NCBI GenBank assembly: GCA_029204225.1
Contig: CM055097.1
Span: 29,343,785 to 29,407,784, forward strand
DNA from: Diphasiastrum complanatum
Lineage: Eukaryota; Streptophyta; Lycopodiopsida; Lycopodiales; Lycopodiaceae
Length of the DNA stretch: 64,000 nt
Direction of reading: 5' to 3'
Both the position numbers and the translations under genes were made by a program. Below, piece by piece: positions 32,375 through 44,442 of the stretch. Position 1 is the first letter of the stretch. The number at the start of each line of letters is the position of its first letter. The notes below the pieces were generated by a model, which worked only from the letters and a program-made list of their open reading frames with translations, made no database searches and was not told the origin of the DNA.

Positions 32375-34499
32375 CAAAGAAGGGCTCAAGGAAGCAACAT
32401 AAGAAGAAAGATGTCAAACAAAACGACAACAATCAAAAGCGATAGAAGTTTCAGAATCAGCCACCTGCTCATAACAAGAAGAAAAGACTCTTCTGCAGAT
32501 ACTGCAAGAGACCAAATCATGAGATCCAGGACTGTCGAGTCTTAAAGTTCAACATTGACAAGAAGAAGAAGCAGCTGGATCAACAAGCTCATGCAGCCGA
32601 CACCAAGCAAAATATCGAAGAAGATGATGAGCAGGAAGTCTTCATGGTGAGCCGTCGCCATGTCGAACAATCAGAGGAATGGTTCCTCGATTCTATCTAT
32701 TGTTAGTCAATGGAATCACAGATTTAGGACATACGGAAGAGTTTCAGACAGATTCTTGTCAAATTCTCGATAAGAGTAGGAGAGTTCTTGCACTCGAAAA
32801 GAGACAAGGATATCTCTATAGGCTTAGTCATTATAATGTTGTGACCGATCGTGCTTTAGGCAGTTCGACATCTTTGAATAAAGAAGTGATTTGGCATTAT
32901 AGATTGGTCACCTTAACTATACATCAATAGGTAACATGTCTAAACATTCTTCAGTTCTTGATTTAGACTGTAAAGTTGTCAATCTCCCTGTCTGCTCAAG
33001 TTGTATCAAAGGAAAGTAGGCAAGGAGGCCATTCAAGTCAAATCAAAAATACATTTTCTAGATATATGTTAGACATTGTGCATATTGATATATGAGCAAA
33101 CATCATCATTACTTGATGCAAAATTCTTTATTACTTTCATAGATGATTATTCCAAGAGGGCTGTTGTCGATTTCCTAAAGCACAAATCTGAAGCGTTTCA
33201 GTTCTTCAAGAAATTTATGAAGAATGCTGAGTTGCAGACAGTCAAAAGCATCAAATCTCTCAGGAACGACAATGACGGAGAATACATTTCAAATGAATTC
33301 AAGGATTACTGCTCAGCCAATGACATCGAACAACAATTTGTTGCTTCCTATTCTCCACAGTCAAATGGATTGGCTGAAAGGAAGAATAGGACCTTAGTCG
33401 AGTCTACTAAATGCATGATCACACATGTTTCTTTGCCCAAATCATTTTGGCAACATGTTGTTTCGACAACAGTTTATGTGCAGAATCAATGTATAACTAA
33501 GGGTGTTCCTAACAACAAAACTCCTTATGAGATTTGGACGGGTTTCAAACCCTCAATCAAACATTTGAAAGTATTTGGATGCACAACTTATGCTCATGTC
33601 ACGAAGGACAACAAAAAGAAACTTGATGTGCATTATTTTAAAAAAATTTGTTGGCTATTGCAATTCTGATGGAATGTACAGACTGTTTGACATAGACACA
33701 TGTAAAGTTTTCACTAACAGGGATGTGACTTTTATCGAAGATCAGATTATTGATTTGAAGGGCAAGGGCCAAATGTAGTCCACAATTTCTATTGCGACAA
33801 CTGACTCTTCTCAGAAGGCAATTTCCATTTCTTCATGTAGTCACCCTATACAGTCAGATCCATAAGAAGATGAAGAGACTGCAACTCGAGAGCAGTCAAT
33901 GTGTCCGACATGCCCGACACAACCGACAAAAAAGTCAGACTTCATAGGCAAAAGCTTCAACCAGGAGATCATCAAGAATTCGATCTCAGCCTATCCGATA
34001 TATTGATGAATTTGCTCACTATTCTATTCAAGACTCAACCACAGTTGATGAAGCTTTGTCACAGGCTGACTCAGATATCTGGAAAGAAGCAATGGACAAA
34101 GAGTACAACTCACTGCTAAGGAACAACACTTGGACTGTCACCGACCTGCCAGCAAACAGAAAGATTATCATTTGCAAATGGATCTTTCAGATCAAATACA
34201 AATCAGACAACAGCATCGACAGAAGGAAAGCTCAACTTGTGGCAAGGGGATTTTCTCAAATTCCCAACATCAACTACTTTGAGACCTTCAACATAGTCGT
34301 TAAGCACACCTCTATTCAACTACTACTTTCTCATGTTGCTGCAGCAGATCTTGAGATACAACAGATGGATGTACAAACAACATTCCTCAATGGAGTTATC
34401 GAGGATGACATCTACATGATCCAGCCAGAAAGCTACATTCTATTCTTACAGTCTACAGAAATACAAGAAAAGTCGATGGAGTTTGGATCTGATCTTTGA
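32375..34499 (+). pseudogene. Copia C fragment: gag end, protease trace, integrase, RT start
   Basis: Starts within gag with a zinc knuckle CRYCKRPNHEIQDC (about 32498), then EEWFLDS, the start of a protease whose body is missing. After decay the pre-integrase trace KRQGYLYRLS is seen. Integrase is well preserved: FFITFIDDYSKRAVVDF (about 33124), SLRNDNDGEYISNEFK and SPQSNGLAERKNRTL (33352-33396), keeping the catalytic acids. Connector FGCTTYAHV; RT start DIWKEAMDKEYNSLLRNNTW, CKWIFQIKYKSDNS and MDVQTTFLNGVIEDDIYM. RT ends at about 34450 before the YVDD box. No LTR at either side. Confidence 0.88.
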
Positions 34500-34892
34500 G
34501 AGTAGGTAGACGTGCCTACCTAGTGGATTTTAAATCAATAGTTTCCATTCATGAGGATCTTAAGAGATTCAGTCAAAATTGTGTGTTTCTCTCAAGCTAG
34601 TCAAGTGATAGGGAAATCTAGGACATTGTTTGCAATCAAGACCAAATCCATTCCAACTCTAAATAGATAGAGTCATTGGATTTTTTGGAGTCTAATAGGG
34701 ATGATTGGATGTGATTTTGGTGTGATTTGATTCAAATTTGTGGTGCTTTCATCTTGGTGATAAAAGCAATGCCTAATTGACTAGATTTTTGTGTGGTGTG
34801 ATTCTAAAGTTTGTGATCTAGCTCTTTTTGAATCTTGTTCAAATCTAGTTGCTTGAATGTCACAAAGTCATTATTAGAGTTCTTTCACACAT
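34500..34892 (+). other. Non-coding stretch before copia D gag
   Basis: AT-rich, no frame. It may be the leader of copia D, but no LTR end or primer-binding site is visible. Confidence 0.4.
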
Positions 34893-36311
34893 GTGTACTT
34901 TGTGTACAAGCCTCAAGTGCTTCAAGAAACCATAAAGTTCAAGAAGAGAGCAAAGTTGGCTCTCCATTGCATCAAATTGAATGCTCCCAATGAACTCTTG
35001 AGAGAGATTGGAGCATGTGTTTTGGCCAAGGAGGCTTGGGATACTTTGCAAGCAATTATGAGTCTAAAAACATTTCTAGACTCCTCATTCTTAGAAACAA
35101 AATTTTTCAAAGCTTTCAAAAGAGTGATGAGAGTGCTCAAAATTATGTTTTGAGGGTCAAAAACTATAATAGGGAGATTGCATGTATTGGTGATGCCATT
35201 AAGCAAAAGGAGCTTGTCCAAGTGGTGTTGAATGGTCTTAGTGATGAATTTTCTAAACTTGTTCAATTTTATGCAATCCAAGGAGAGCTACCATCCATGG
35301 AGAGTCTACAAGTGGTCTTGGTGGTCGAGGAGAGTAGACAAGAATTCAAGCTTACTAGGATGGAGCAACTCAAGGTTGAAGGTGAGGAGAATGCTTTCTT
35401 CTCTCACGACAAAGGCAAAGAAAAATTGAAGACACATTCCAAGAAGGAAAAATCCAAGGAGGATGGTGATGAAGACTCATCACAACCATCAACAAGTGGG
35501 AAATCCAAAATCAAGTGCTTTTATTGTGGCAAGAAGGGGCATGTTGCCATGAAGTGCTACAAGAAGAAACATGGATGAAGAAAAGCAAGAAGGATGACAT
35601 TAGCAATCAAGAGGCCAATGGCTTGAATGAGGAGGAGTGGCATGCGTGTGTACATCATCAATTTCTATGGAGGAAGATCCTTGGTGGATTGATAGTGGGG
35701 TGAGTTGCTCACATATCACAAGGCAAAGAGAGTGTTTCTCTTCGTTTTCATCATGTTCAAGTTCTAAGAAGTATATTCTTGTTGCAAATGGTACTATATG
35801 TGAGATTCATGGGATGAGCGCCATTCCTATTTGGCTTGAATCAAGAAGGAGAGCAAAGCTTCAAAATGTCTTGTATGTTCCTTCAATGTCTAGAAATTTG
35901 TTGGGTGTAAGTCAATTGATTAACAATGGATGTAATGTCAAGGTTGATTCCAATACTTGCTTTACCATCAAGAAATGTAATGTCATTGCGAAAGGGATTA
36001 GAGATGGTGGGCTTTTCAAACTTGATGTTTGTGTGAGAACTAATCACAATTTGGATGTGATGGAAGCCAAAGGAGAGCTCGTTTCTCAAGAAGAGAGATT
36101 CGAGCATCCAAATCTCAAATCCATGGATGTTGGCTTTGATGTTAATGTCAAAAATATTATTTCAAGTGTGAATGTAAGTGCTTCTAATGTTTTTGGTGTC
36201 AAGGATCGAGCAAGGCTCAAGGAGGAGTCAAGTGAAGAAGATGGTGTAGAGCATCAATCTCCACACCCAAGCACACCAAGGGGATCATCAAGATCCAAGG
36301 AGGAGTCGTGA
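34893..36311 (+). pseudogene. Copia D gag and protease without integrase
   Basis: Gag begins inside the family pattern (FKKRAKLALHCIKLNAP, as in copia E), shifts frame near 35040, and continues through YVLRVKNYNREIA and VLNGLSDEFSKLVQF to a zinc knuckle CFYCGKKGHVAMKC (about 35515-35556). The junction to protease needs two further shifts. Protease: WWIDSGVSCSHIT (about 35685), with the catalytic DSG kept, then NVLYVPSMSRNLLGVSQL. Past about 36060 the frame stays open to 36311 but the expected pre-integrase and integrase are absent; instead an acidic Ser/Pro-rich tail follows (KEESSEEDGVEHQS, STPRGSSR), like the linker after integrase. This suggests an internal deletion of integrase. Confidence 0.8.
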
Positions 36312-36624
36312 AGGCTTGTTTGCATGAGTAAGGATATGCAAAGGAAAGTCAATATCGCATCCACTTCTAGCACTTTCATAACTTCTTTGATAGATGAATC
36401 AAGTTGCTTATGATGTGCCTAAATCTCAAAGTAGACTTGAGATAATTCCACATGTCCATGTCGATGCTTTGATGAGATACAAAAATGTGATGACTTGTGA
36501 TTTCTATTCGATATCATGCCATTAGTTCATGTGTGGAGTATCTATTTACTTGCTCTTGGATTTTATGCAAGTAGGATTGGACAATTTATCCATTTGTTGG
36601 ATGATGGTGTTATTTCATGTTGTG
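36312..36624. other. Non-coding stretch between copia D and copia F
   Basis: No frame or LTR feature recognised. The copia F LTR homology starts at about 36625. Confidence 0.45.
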
Positions 36625-37190
36625 TCTATAATCTCTAACTCTGAGGAGTCAGATACCAGAAAACCAATTTTGATCGTTTGATCTCTGCCGTGTTGGATTC
36701 AATACTGATTTTTCTATATCTTGTCTCCAATCGCTCAGTTCCTTATATAGTTGTCAAATGATCTTATGCTAATCTAATTACAATTACAGGATCATTAATA
36801 GTTTTGTACTAAATTAACAGAACGTTTATCCAGCGAAGCGTGAAGACATAGACAACATAATCTCCTTTGTAAGTGACGTGAAGCTACAACCGCAATCTCC
36901 TTCGTATGTGACCTCAAGCGGTGTCTTGCGCTGCAGCCACATGTTGATTGTTGCGCGTTGACTTGTGGTGTTCCTTCGGTCAGTCCTCTTCGTAAGTTGT
37001 AGTTCATCCACTTCGCATTGTGACCGCAAGCTAGACTCGGGCGGTTCCTTGCGGTGCCTTAAGCGGTTGGCGGTTCCTTGTGGTATCCCGTGTAAATCTG
37101 CAGTATGTCGCATTTCTGGCATTCTTCAAAAAAATGTTGGTGCTCGAAATCCCGAGCAAAACACTATTGTCACATTCCTCGCAAAAACCT
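36625..37190 (-). repeat. Copia F 3' LTR, first part (split by nested element)
   Basis: Homologous to 49325-49868 of the copia F 5' LTR, for example aaaaccaattttg.tcgtttgatctctg, ttccttatatag (minus-strand TATA at 36742-36749) and ttccttcggtcagtcctctt. About 440 bp of the LTR's outer end is missing. It continues at 45227 after the nested element. Confidence 0.9.
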
Positions 37191-37984
37191 TGTTGGTTGT
37201 TCGCATCCCTCAACTCTGGCTATGGCTCCAACCAATAAGTGCTATGGCGGACTCCCAACTAGAACACGTTATGGTTCCGACTAGGCATTGTGGCTTTCCC
37301 AACCAATGGCTATGGCTTCCAACTAACAGAGAGGTTGAAGGATGAGAAGATCTACAGTGAGTGGGTGAGTATTTCGGGCAAGATCCACTCTTCTCTTGTT
37401 CTCTGCTTAGTTTCTAACAAATGACGGCTTAACCTAAAAGATAAAACCCTAAACTAAATCTCCTCCTCTAAGGCTTACCCTACTAGAGAATGGAGGGCCT
37501 AGATTAACTTAACCTGTTGCCAGATGAATAATATACAATACAATGTGAAGTAACACAGTACAAGAAACCACACTAGGGAGAACACTCAGAGAGAAAGATA
37601 GGCATGTATTGCAAATGAGGTTCTTCTCGAAAATGGACTCTTCCACTCCTATTTATACTTGGAGTGGTGGTCACTTACAGAAATGCACTGTGGGACAAGT
37701 AAGCCACATAGACTAACTTAACTTTGAATCACACTGGTGCCATGGGACAAACCCTCAATGGACCTTTGTGACTAACTTTTACATAACTTGAAATAACTGG
37801 AAACTACATATCTATGTGCAGTGCCCATGGCAGTTTAAACTTAGTACTGAATATCTTAAGCCATTACGGATAAAGTAAAAGCCTAAACTTGATGGGCAAG
37901 TTCTACGTTTAAATCCTATCCTGCTTGTATTTTTAAAGATGTTCCGCAGGATGGCTAGAATATTCTTTGGAATATAAGCCTACA
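37191..37984 (-). repeat. 3' LTR of the gag-only element (794 bp)
   Basis: TGTTGGTTGTTCG...AGCCTACA on the plus strand. Minus-strand TATA box TATAAATA at 37657-37650. Adjacent 37985-37998 reads AACGGAGGGGATAA on the minus strand, the polypurine tract. Confidence 0.93.
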
Positions 37985-37998
37985 TTATCCCCTCCGTT

Positions 37999-40519
37999 AA
38001 GAACTTGGTGGTCCCACGCCAAGTGCAATGTTAAGACCCCGCTCCTTATGGTGCTGGAGGAGTCAAAGTTGGTGCAACTTGTAGATGTGAAACTTTTTTG
38101 TAAAGTGTTGCTTCGTAGGAGATGAAGCTTTGAAGAAGTACGAGCATCTCCAGAAGATTTGGATTGAATCAGGTTGGAGTTGGCTCGTTGATGACTTGCT
38201 TCTAATTGCTCACACAAATGATTCAACAGATGATGTACACGAGCTTAGTATTTCTTGAGACATGATGTGAATGCCACACAAGGGGTTACTGAACGGCAGT
38301 GAGATGAAGATGGAGTGGGTGTGATAGGGGGTGTTGTAATCTCGGAAGTGGTGAATGTAAATAGATGGAAGGGGTTGGATGGATCAAAATTCCTTTGCTC
38401 ATTACTGTCTTTTGAAAGCACTTTTGCCAGCAGAATTTGTCCATTTGATGTTTTTTGCAGCTGTTTGAATTTTTTTTTTTTTGGAGTTAAGACATGGCTC
38501 ATAATCGTTGTTGGAAACCTCTAACATCCTTGAGTTCGTTGCTTCAAACGCCAAAGTATATCAATGGTATGTTGTAGATGGCGTAGATTTGTCTGCTTCA
38601 CGAACACAAACGTACTATAGTTGATAAACTAACTATTGTCTCCAAAAATACTTTGTTGACAAAGATCTCCTCTTTTGACGTTGTTGTGCCACTGCAACTT
38701 CTTTGAGCTCTTTGTACGGTTTGAGAGCTCTTTGAATTGTAGCAATTGTATCTAGAGACTTGTATGATGTTTTTTTTTTTTTTTAAGACTTACACATAGT
38801 CATGTGCCTTGGAGTTATCAAGAAGCTGATCTCTTTTGCGATGACACGACTGGCATTTTATTGGTGAGAGCCTCTATCATTCTTGCTTTATTCCCTTGGA
38901 GCTTTTAAACAACATCAGTGGTCTGCTGCAGTTGTCGTAGAGTTTTTGCTTTACAAAGTGTTTCAATTCATAACCCAAAGCAAGTTCAGATCGATCCATC
39001 GGGTAGAAATGAGGTCTTGAAACAAGGATGGGCGAAGTGAAATGAAGTTTCAAGATTGACCATATGGTGGAATATGAGGGAATGAATGGATGGAAAAAAG
39101 AAATGAGATAAGTATTGTGTGGTTTTCCATATCTCTCAATAATATACCAATGCTCTTTGTACAATTCTCCACGGAAACATCAATGCTCGCCTTTGAAAAT
39201 AGCTTTGTCATTGAGGTTGTGCGCTCATAACTTCAATCTCTGATTGACTTGAGAGTTCTTCAGTTTACGTAGGCCTACGAGATTTCACTCAGTGATGACT
39301 TGTGCTTATTGTGGCCTCCACAAATGATCGAATGGATGATGTACAACAGTGGTAGTATGGTCTTGAGACACGATTACCACTGCTCAATGAAGCATCGTTG
39401 TTGGCATTGGTAGGAACACTTGTCGTCTGCATTGGTTTGCACATAGATTTTGCCTTTGATGTGACTTGAGAGCCCTTCATTGATACATGCTGCCAATTTA
39501 TTGATGATTTGATGGCCATGGTGAGGCAATTGAAAAAAGCGTGGATATTGTAGCGCTTACGTAAAACCAACTGCTTATTACGAATGGCGGTGTTGGTGGT
39601 GTCGCGGATATTCCATCTTGTTGAGAAGATGGATCTTTTGCTAGATCATGGTTGCAGTATGATAAGATGCTCGTTTTGTTGCCAAACTGAGCATTTGTTG
39701 TTAAAGTCCTTGACTGCTCTTTTTTTTCATATGGAAAGTTGTTGAAATCATTGGTAAAGATGTAGAGACATATCCCAATGAAAATTCGTATGATACTGCA
39801 ACTGTAGAGGTAGAATAAAATGGCTAATGAAATATCACCTATAGTGCTGCTGCAAAAGAAAACACACCAAACCATACGACAATAGAACAAACAGATAGGT
39901 AGCAACAAATGACATAGTTGACAGGACAAAACTTGAAATAAGAGAAAAAATGAAAAATTGTAGCAGATAACTCTGTAGAAGGATTTGCATGACACTCTTA
40001 GACCAAACTCTTGCAATCCAATATCGAACTTGGCACAAGGCCATAGCTACAGTGTTACAAAAGAAAAACAAGTGATAACATATAACATTTACATAGCATG
40101 TAATAAGACAATTATGTCTTAGATTACTTTCACAACATACGGGTTACCATCTAGACACAAAACTCATGATTCATCAGGCGGTGGCTCAAAACTTGGCTCC
40201 AGGGTATGATATCAATTGCTTGGTCATAGAGACGTAATGAAGACACAGATCTGAGGTGGTACATTCTCGGTCTTATCTATGAATGATGTTTGAGATAGAC
40301 CTTATGTGATTGCTAGATAGGATGTAATTGTATTTGGATTGGAAGCAACTATGTATCCGTGGATGACAAAAGAATCAGTAAGACTAGATGAGCCTAGACA
40401 CATCTAATACTACTAATTTTAGTAAGGTGCAAATGGATCAACTTGATGAGCAGGCACATTGGTATCTTCTAGATAATACATCGTTGGGTCTATGTAGTCA
40501 GAATCAACTTGTGTGATAG
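37999..40519 (-). other. Internal non-coding part of the gag-only element
   Basis: Lies between gag and the 3' LTR, where pol is found in autonomous relatives. Frames here (for example 39498-40016 minus) resemble no retroelement domain. Poly(T) runs occur at about 38468 and 38769. Confidence 0.6.
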
Positions 40520-41080
40520 ACGATGTAGCAATATGTTGACTCTCTACAAAAGACTGTTGTTTTGGATGGGGAGCAATCGACCTTGGATAATAAGACTCTA
40601 GTAAGAGTTTGCGGGTTTCAATTATCTTCTAATGGTCTTGGGTAACCCGACTAGGAATAATCTAATGGCCATTTTTTTTTTTGGTGATTGTATCGTCAAC
40701 ACACTCTACCTTGAGACGTTTAAAATGCTTAGAATATGTGCGTACCAACTCCTTGCCTTTCATTTTGATCTAAGTCATTTGGCTTAATGGGCTTTGGGTC
40801 AGCTTAGATGGTTTGAATTGCTTGATGAGAGATTTTTCTATGGTTTCCCATGACTCAATATTGGTACTCTCTAGATACAAATACCACTCTTTCGCATCGC
40901 CATTGAGAATCATTGGAAACAACCTTAATTTTTTGGTTTTAGAGCTGTCTCCATAGAACTTACAAGCGTTATTAAAATCTTGGAGGAACCTGACTGGGTC
41001 CAATTATCCATCGTACTTTGGGCATTGATTCTTGGAATCCTCTTATCTACTTGTGGTGGAGGCGGATTGTTTGTCTCCCC
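40520..41080 (-). pseudogene. Ty3/gypsy-type gag of the nested element
   Basis: Minus strand: NQCPKYDG, a stop, then LDPVRFLQDFNNACKFYGD, LRLFPMILNGDAKEWYLYL and SWETIEKSLIKQF (41003-40800), the retrotransposon gag core with the expected L..FP..L.G.A..W pattern. After a stop at about 40768 the family pattern continues: RTYSKHFKRLKVEC and RLFLVGLPKTI (about 40725-40620). No zinc knuckle is apparent. The two stops mean that this copy cannot make intact gag. Confidence 0.8.
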
Positions 41081-44000
41081 TGACATTGTGATGTAAGATG
41101 GATGATTCTACACACAGTGGTTAGATGATGAATGTGGAAGGTATTCACAAGATGGTGATCTTATCACGAGGAATCTATGGCTTTCTACTAGGTCACATCT
41201 AAGGCACTTCCCTAGTAGAGTGCCTATAGTCTTATGATAGGATGTGGAAAGTGGATTGGTACATGGCTACGTGTAGTGCATCTGATGATAGGTCGACTTA
41301 TCCTGGTGAAACAATTTCGTTGCGCAACCGAGGGTGATACTAGAATTCAGGTTTTCTCAGTGAATGGTGTTACTCAGGCTCATTAGTGTACTCTTTTGGA
41401 GAGAATTCACACACCTACTTGGGAACTTGCACAAGTCTAGAGCTTGCCAAATATAGACTATGCAATTACTATTTGAGGAAGATCAAGAATTTGTACTGGG
41501 GCCTTTTTTGAATTCTTGGTCAAGAGATGTAAGTAGAGTATTTGCAAGGAATCGTTTAGAGATATTTTACCTCTGTGAGAATACTTACCATGATGAAATA
41601 TGCAAAAATAGCAATTTTTGCTCTGTATCTTACCACTGGTGATAGCATAGAGTCTCACAATGTTTTCAAGTGATTCCAATGAAATCTAATCCTGGTTTGA
41701 CATGTTTGGCATTGTTGACACGCCACTGTCATTTGCCTCACTAGAGTCTCTCGTTCTCATATTACCACTTGAGGGTGGCAGTACCTGGACAGGCCTCTTC
41801 ATCGGTGGTCTTGAGATTTGAATGCAATGGATTGAACTCCACCGGTCAGTAGTAACTCAGGATACAAAACTTTCACTCAAAAACCTCAACATTTGCTAAC
41901 TTGAGATTATGACAGTCCATATGCTCCTTGCCATCTGAACGCTCTTAACATACCATTGAACTCCTTACGAGAAAAGCAGTCGTATCAGACAAACTTGTTA
42001 CAAAACAAGTGCTCTCTATGTCAAGAATTTGTGTGAAAAACGTACTCACCCACTGATAAAAGTTATCGAGTTTGATCAGGAGAGATCCAAAATGTGGTGG
42101 GTGAGTAGCTTATGTCACTAGTTTGGACGGATTTAGGATTTTTTTTTTTATGTCGTACCGTTTGGTCTCAGGGAGTACTTGCCCACTTCATTAGAGTGTA
42201 GATCAGCTTACCACACATCGATTTTCATGTTGGGCGAGTGGTTTACTTGCTGAAATACCGCGGCTGGGATTAAGCACAGTTGACCGGACTGTGAGTACCC
42301 GCATACTTGACTCAGAAGGTTTATGAACTCGCACAACAGAATTTTGAGAGTTTATGAACTCGAGCAGTCAATGGAAAGCTGTTCATAGAATATCATAAGA
42401 AAAAACAAAATCCATTTGCACAGAATTTGCACAATATCCTACGGTGCCTAACAATAGCCGAGGGTGGATTCTTGCACAAACAAGTCAAAATGAATCACAC
42501 AGGGTTGAAAAGATGACTCGCACAGAGTTGGACGATGACTCGCACATGGCTAAAGGATTTTTGAATGAACTAGAAATGACTCGCATAGGAGAACAATTCA
42601 AAATGACCCGCCCAGACTTGGAAGATGACTCGTACTGGAATATGACTCGCACAAACCTGTACCCGTGGAGCTAGAACTCGTGGGAATGACTCGCACAAAC
42701 CTGTACTCGTGGAGCGAGAACCCGTGGGAATGACTCGCACAAACCTGTACTCGTGGAGCTACCCGTGGGAATGACTCGCACAGGAAGATGACTCGCACGT
42801 GGGAGCTGGCGTACTTGCACATGACTCGGAAGGTTACAAAAGAACTATAAATGGCTATGAACACTAATGAAAAACATGTAGTGAAAATCAGCCGGAAACC
42901 CACTGAAAATGACTGAAAAAATGGCTAGAAACAATTGAATTACAGATGGCAAACACCGCTAAAATCTGAAAAACGGAAGGAAAATCTTGAAAAACCGCTG
43001 AAGTCGGAGAAACAGCCAAAAACAACGTTGAACAGGTCTGAAAAAATGTTTAAAAATACTGCTTAATCCCACAGGACTGAGGGTGGATGCAACCATGAGA
43101 ACACTTGTGAAAAGGCTACAATAATCGATTCTTAAAAAATGAAGCTTTGGCTATGGCCATTGGTGCTGCTGAAAACGAAAGTCGAGATGGCTGGTTATTC
43201 AAGATGTACCATGAAGAAGGAGTGCTAACCACCTCTGAAAATCGGATGATGGCAGCTGGGAAGATAGAAAGGAAAAAAATTTACCTTGCTCCGTCACCCT
43301 TCTGAGAAGCTCGTGGGCTGCGTGGGCTGCAGGCTCTTTCTAAACGAGCACTCTTTCTAAACGAGCACCTGCAAACGGCTGAAAACGCCTGGAAACAACG
43401 GAAAACACCTGCTGATGGCACTTGCAAACACACCTGGAAATAACGGAAAACACTTGGAGACACTCTAGGTAACAAATGATTACTTCCAATGAGCTGTTCT
43501 CTACACACTAGGCAGCAGATGATGCGCCCCATGCTGCGTGGGCTGCAGGCTCCTTCTAAACGAGCAGATGGTGTTCAAAACACTCCTCCTTTGTCAGACT
43601 GTAGGGCAGAAAATGAGCTGAAAACGAGCTAACAAACTGCTCAAACATGGTTGATGGGCCGTTTTAGCCTTCTTATTTGCCCCTTACAGCTTATGCATGT
43701 TTCCAACAGATGGCACCTGCAAACGGCTGAAAAACACTGATGGAAAAATGATGAAAAACGAGGATGGAAAAACGCTGATGAGAAGCTGATGAAGAACTTC
43801 TGTGGGCTTCCATGGGATGTAGATGGAAAACGCCGCAGATTTGATGTTGATCACAGCTATCCAAGTTCAAACCTCCATCGTTGGAAGGCTGTGCAATAAA
43901 GGCCTGTGGACAGCAGAAGCTAGGCTGGAACTCCAGTGCTGGAAGAGCATGCAAGGATCTTAGATCTTACTGCCTCCACTACTTCTGGATAACTACTCAA

Positions 44001-44427
44001 ATAATAAATACTGTCATTGTATACAGATCAAGTCGTGAAAAATGAGGAGAATAATGGGAAAAAACATCAGCCAAAGAAAATCAAATGGCTTTCTTCATAT
44101 ACGTAGTATATCTTCTTCAGTGAAAACATGGCCATGGACAGCAGGATTTAGGTCTTTGGGTGTGGAAGGATGGGCGGCTGATGGGTGTGGAAGACTGGCC
44201 CTAACCCCTAGCAAAGATATTAACAAACAAAAATAATGGTAAAAGAAGGGTGCTAAAAACAAGGATCATGCAAAAAGCAAGCAAGAAGGATGTTAAAAAC
44301 AAGGAAGAAGAAGACACGAAGAATGTGAAAAGCAAACAAGCAAGAACTAGAAAGGGTAGCTAGAAACATTGAACAAGCAAAAAGAAAGAAAGAGTAGCTA
44401 GAAACGTAGAGAGAGCGAGAAAAAGAG
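41081..44427 (-). other. Long leader of the gag-only element
   Basis: About 3.3 kb between the primer-binding site and gag. It contains the 44-bp tandem array at 42642-42800 and many recurrences of aaaacg.ctg.aaac at 42960-43790. No coding motif recognised. Confidence 0.6.
42642..42800. repeat. 44-bp tandem repeat array
   Basis: ATGACTCGCAC starts at 42642, 42686, 42730 and 42771 (spacings 44, 44 and 41). Units continue aaacctgtactcgtggagc. Looser GACTCGCAC copies extend up to about 42510. Confidence 0.93.
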
Positions 44428-44441
44428 CGGCAACGGCGCCA
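44428..44441 (-). other. Primer-binding site, tRNA-Asp type
   Basis: Minus strand TGGCGCCGTTGCCG, one base from the LTR end. It complements the 3' end of plant tRNA-Asp, the primer used by many Tat/Athila-type gypsy elements. Confidence 0.9.
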
Positions 44442-44442
44442 A

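Noticed and set aside
36795-37345. Overlapping frames on both strands in and beside the copia F LTR (also 49447-49720)
   Set aside because: The same frames recur in both LTR copies because the LTR is repeated; not protein evidence.
44042-44236. 64-codon plus-strand frame in the gag-only element
   Set aside because: Opposite strand to the element, in leader DNA, no motif; taken as chance.
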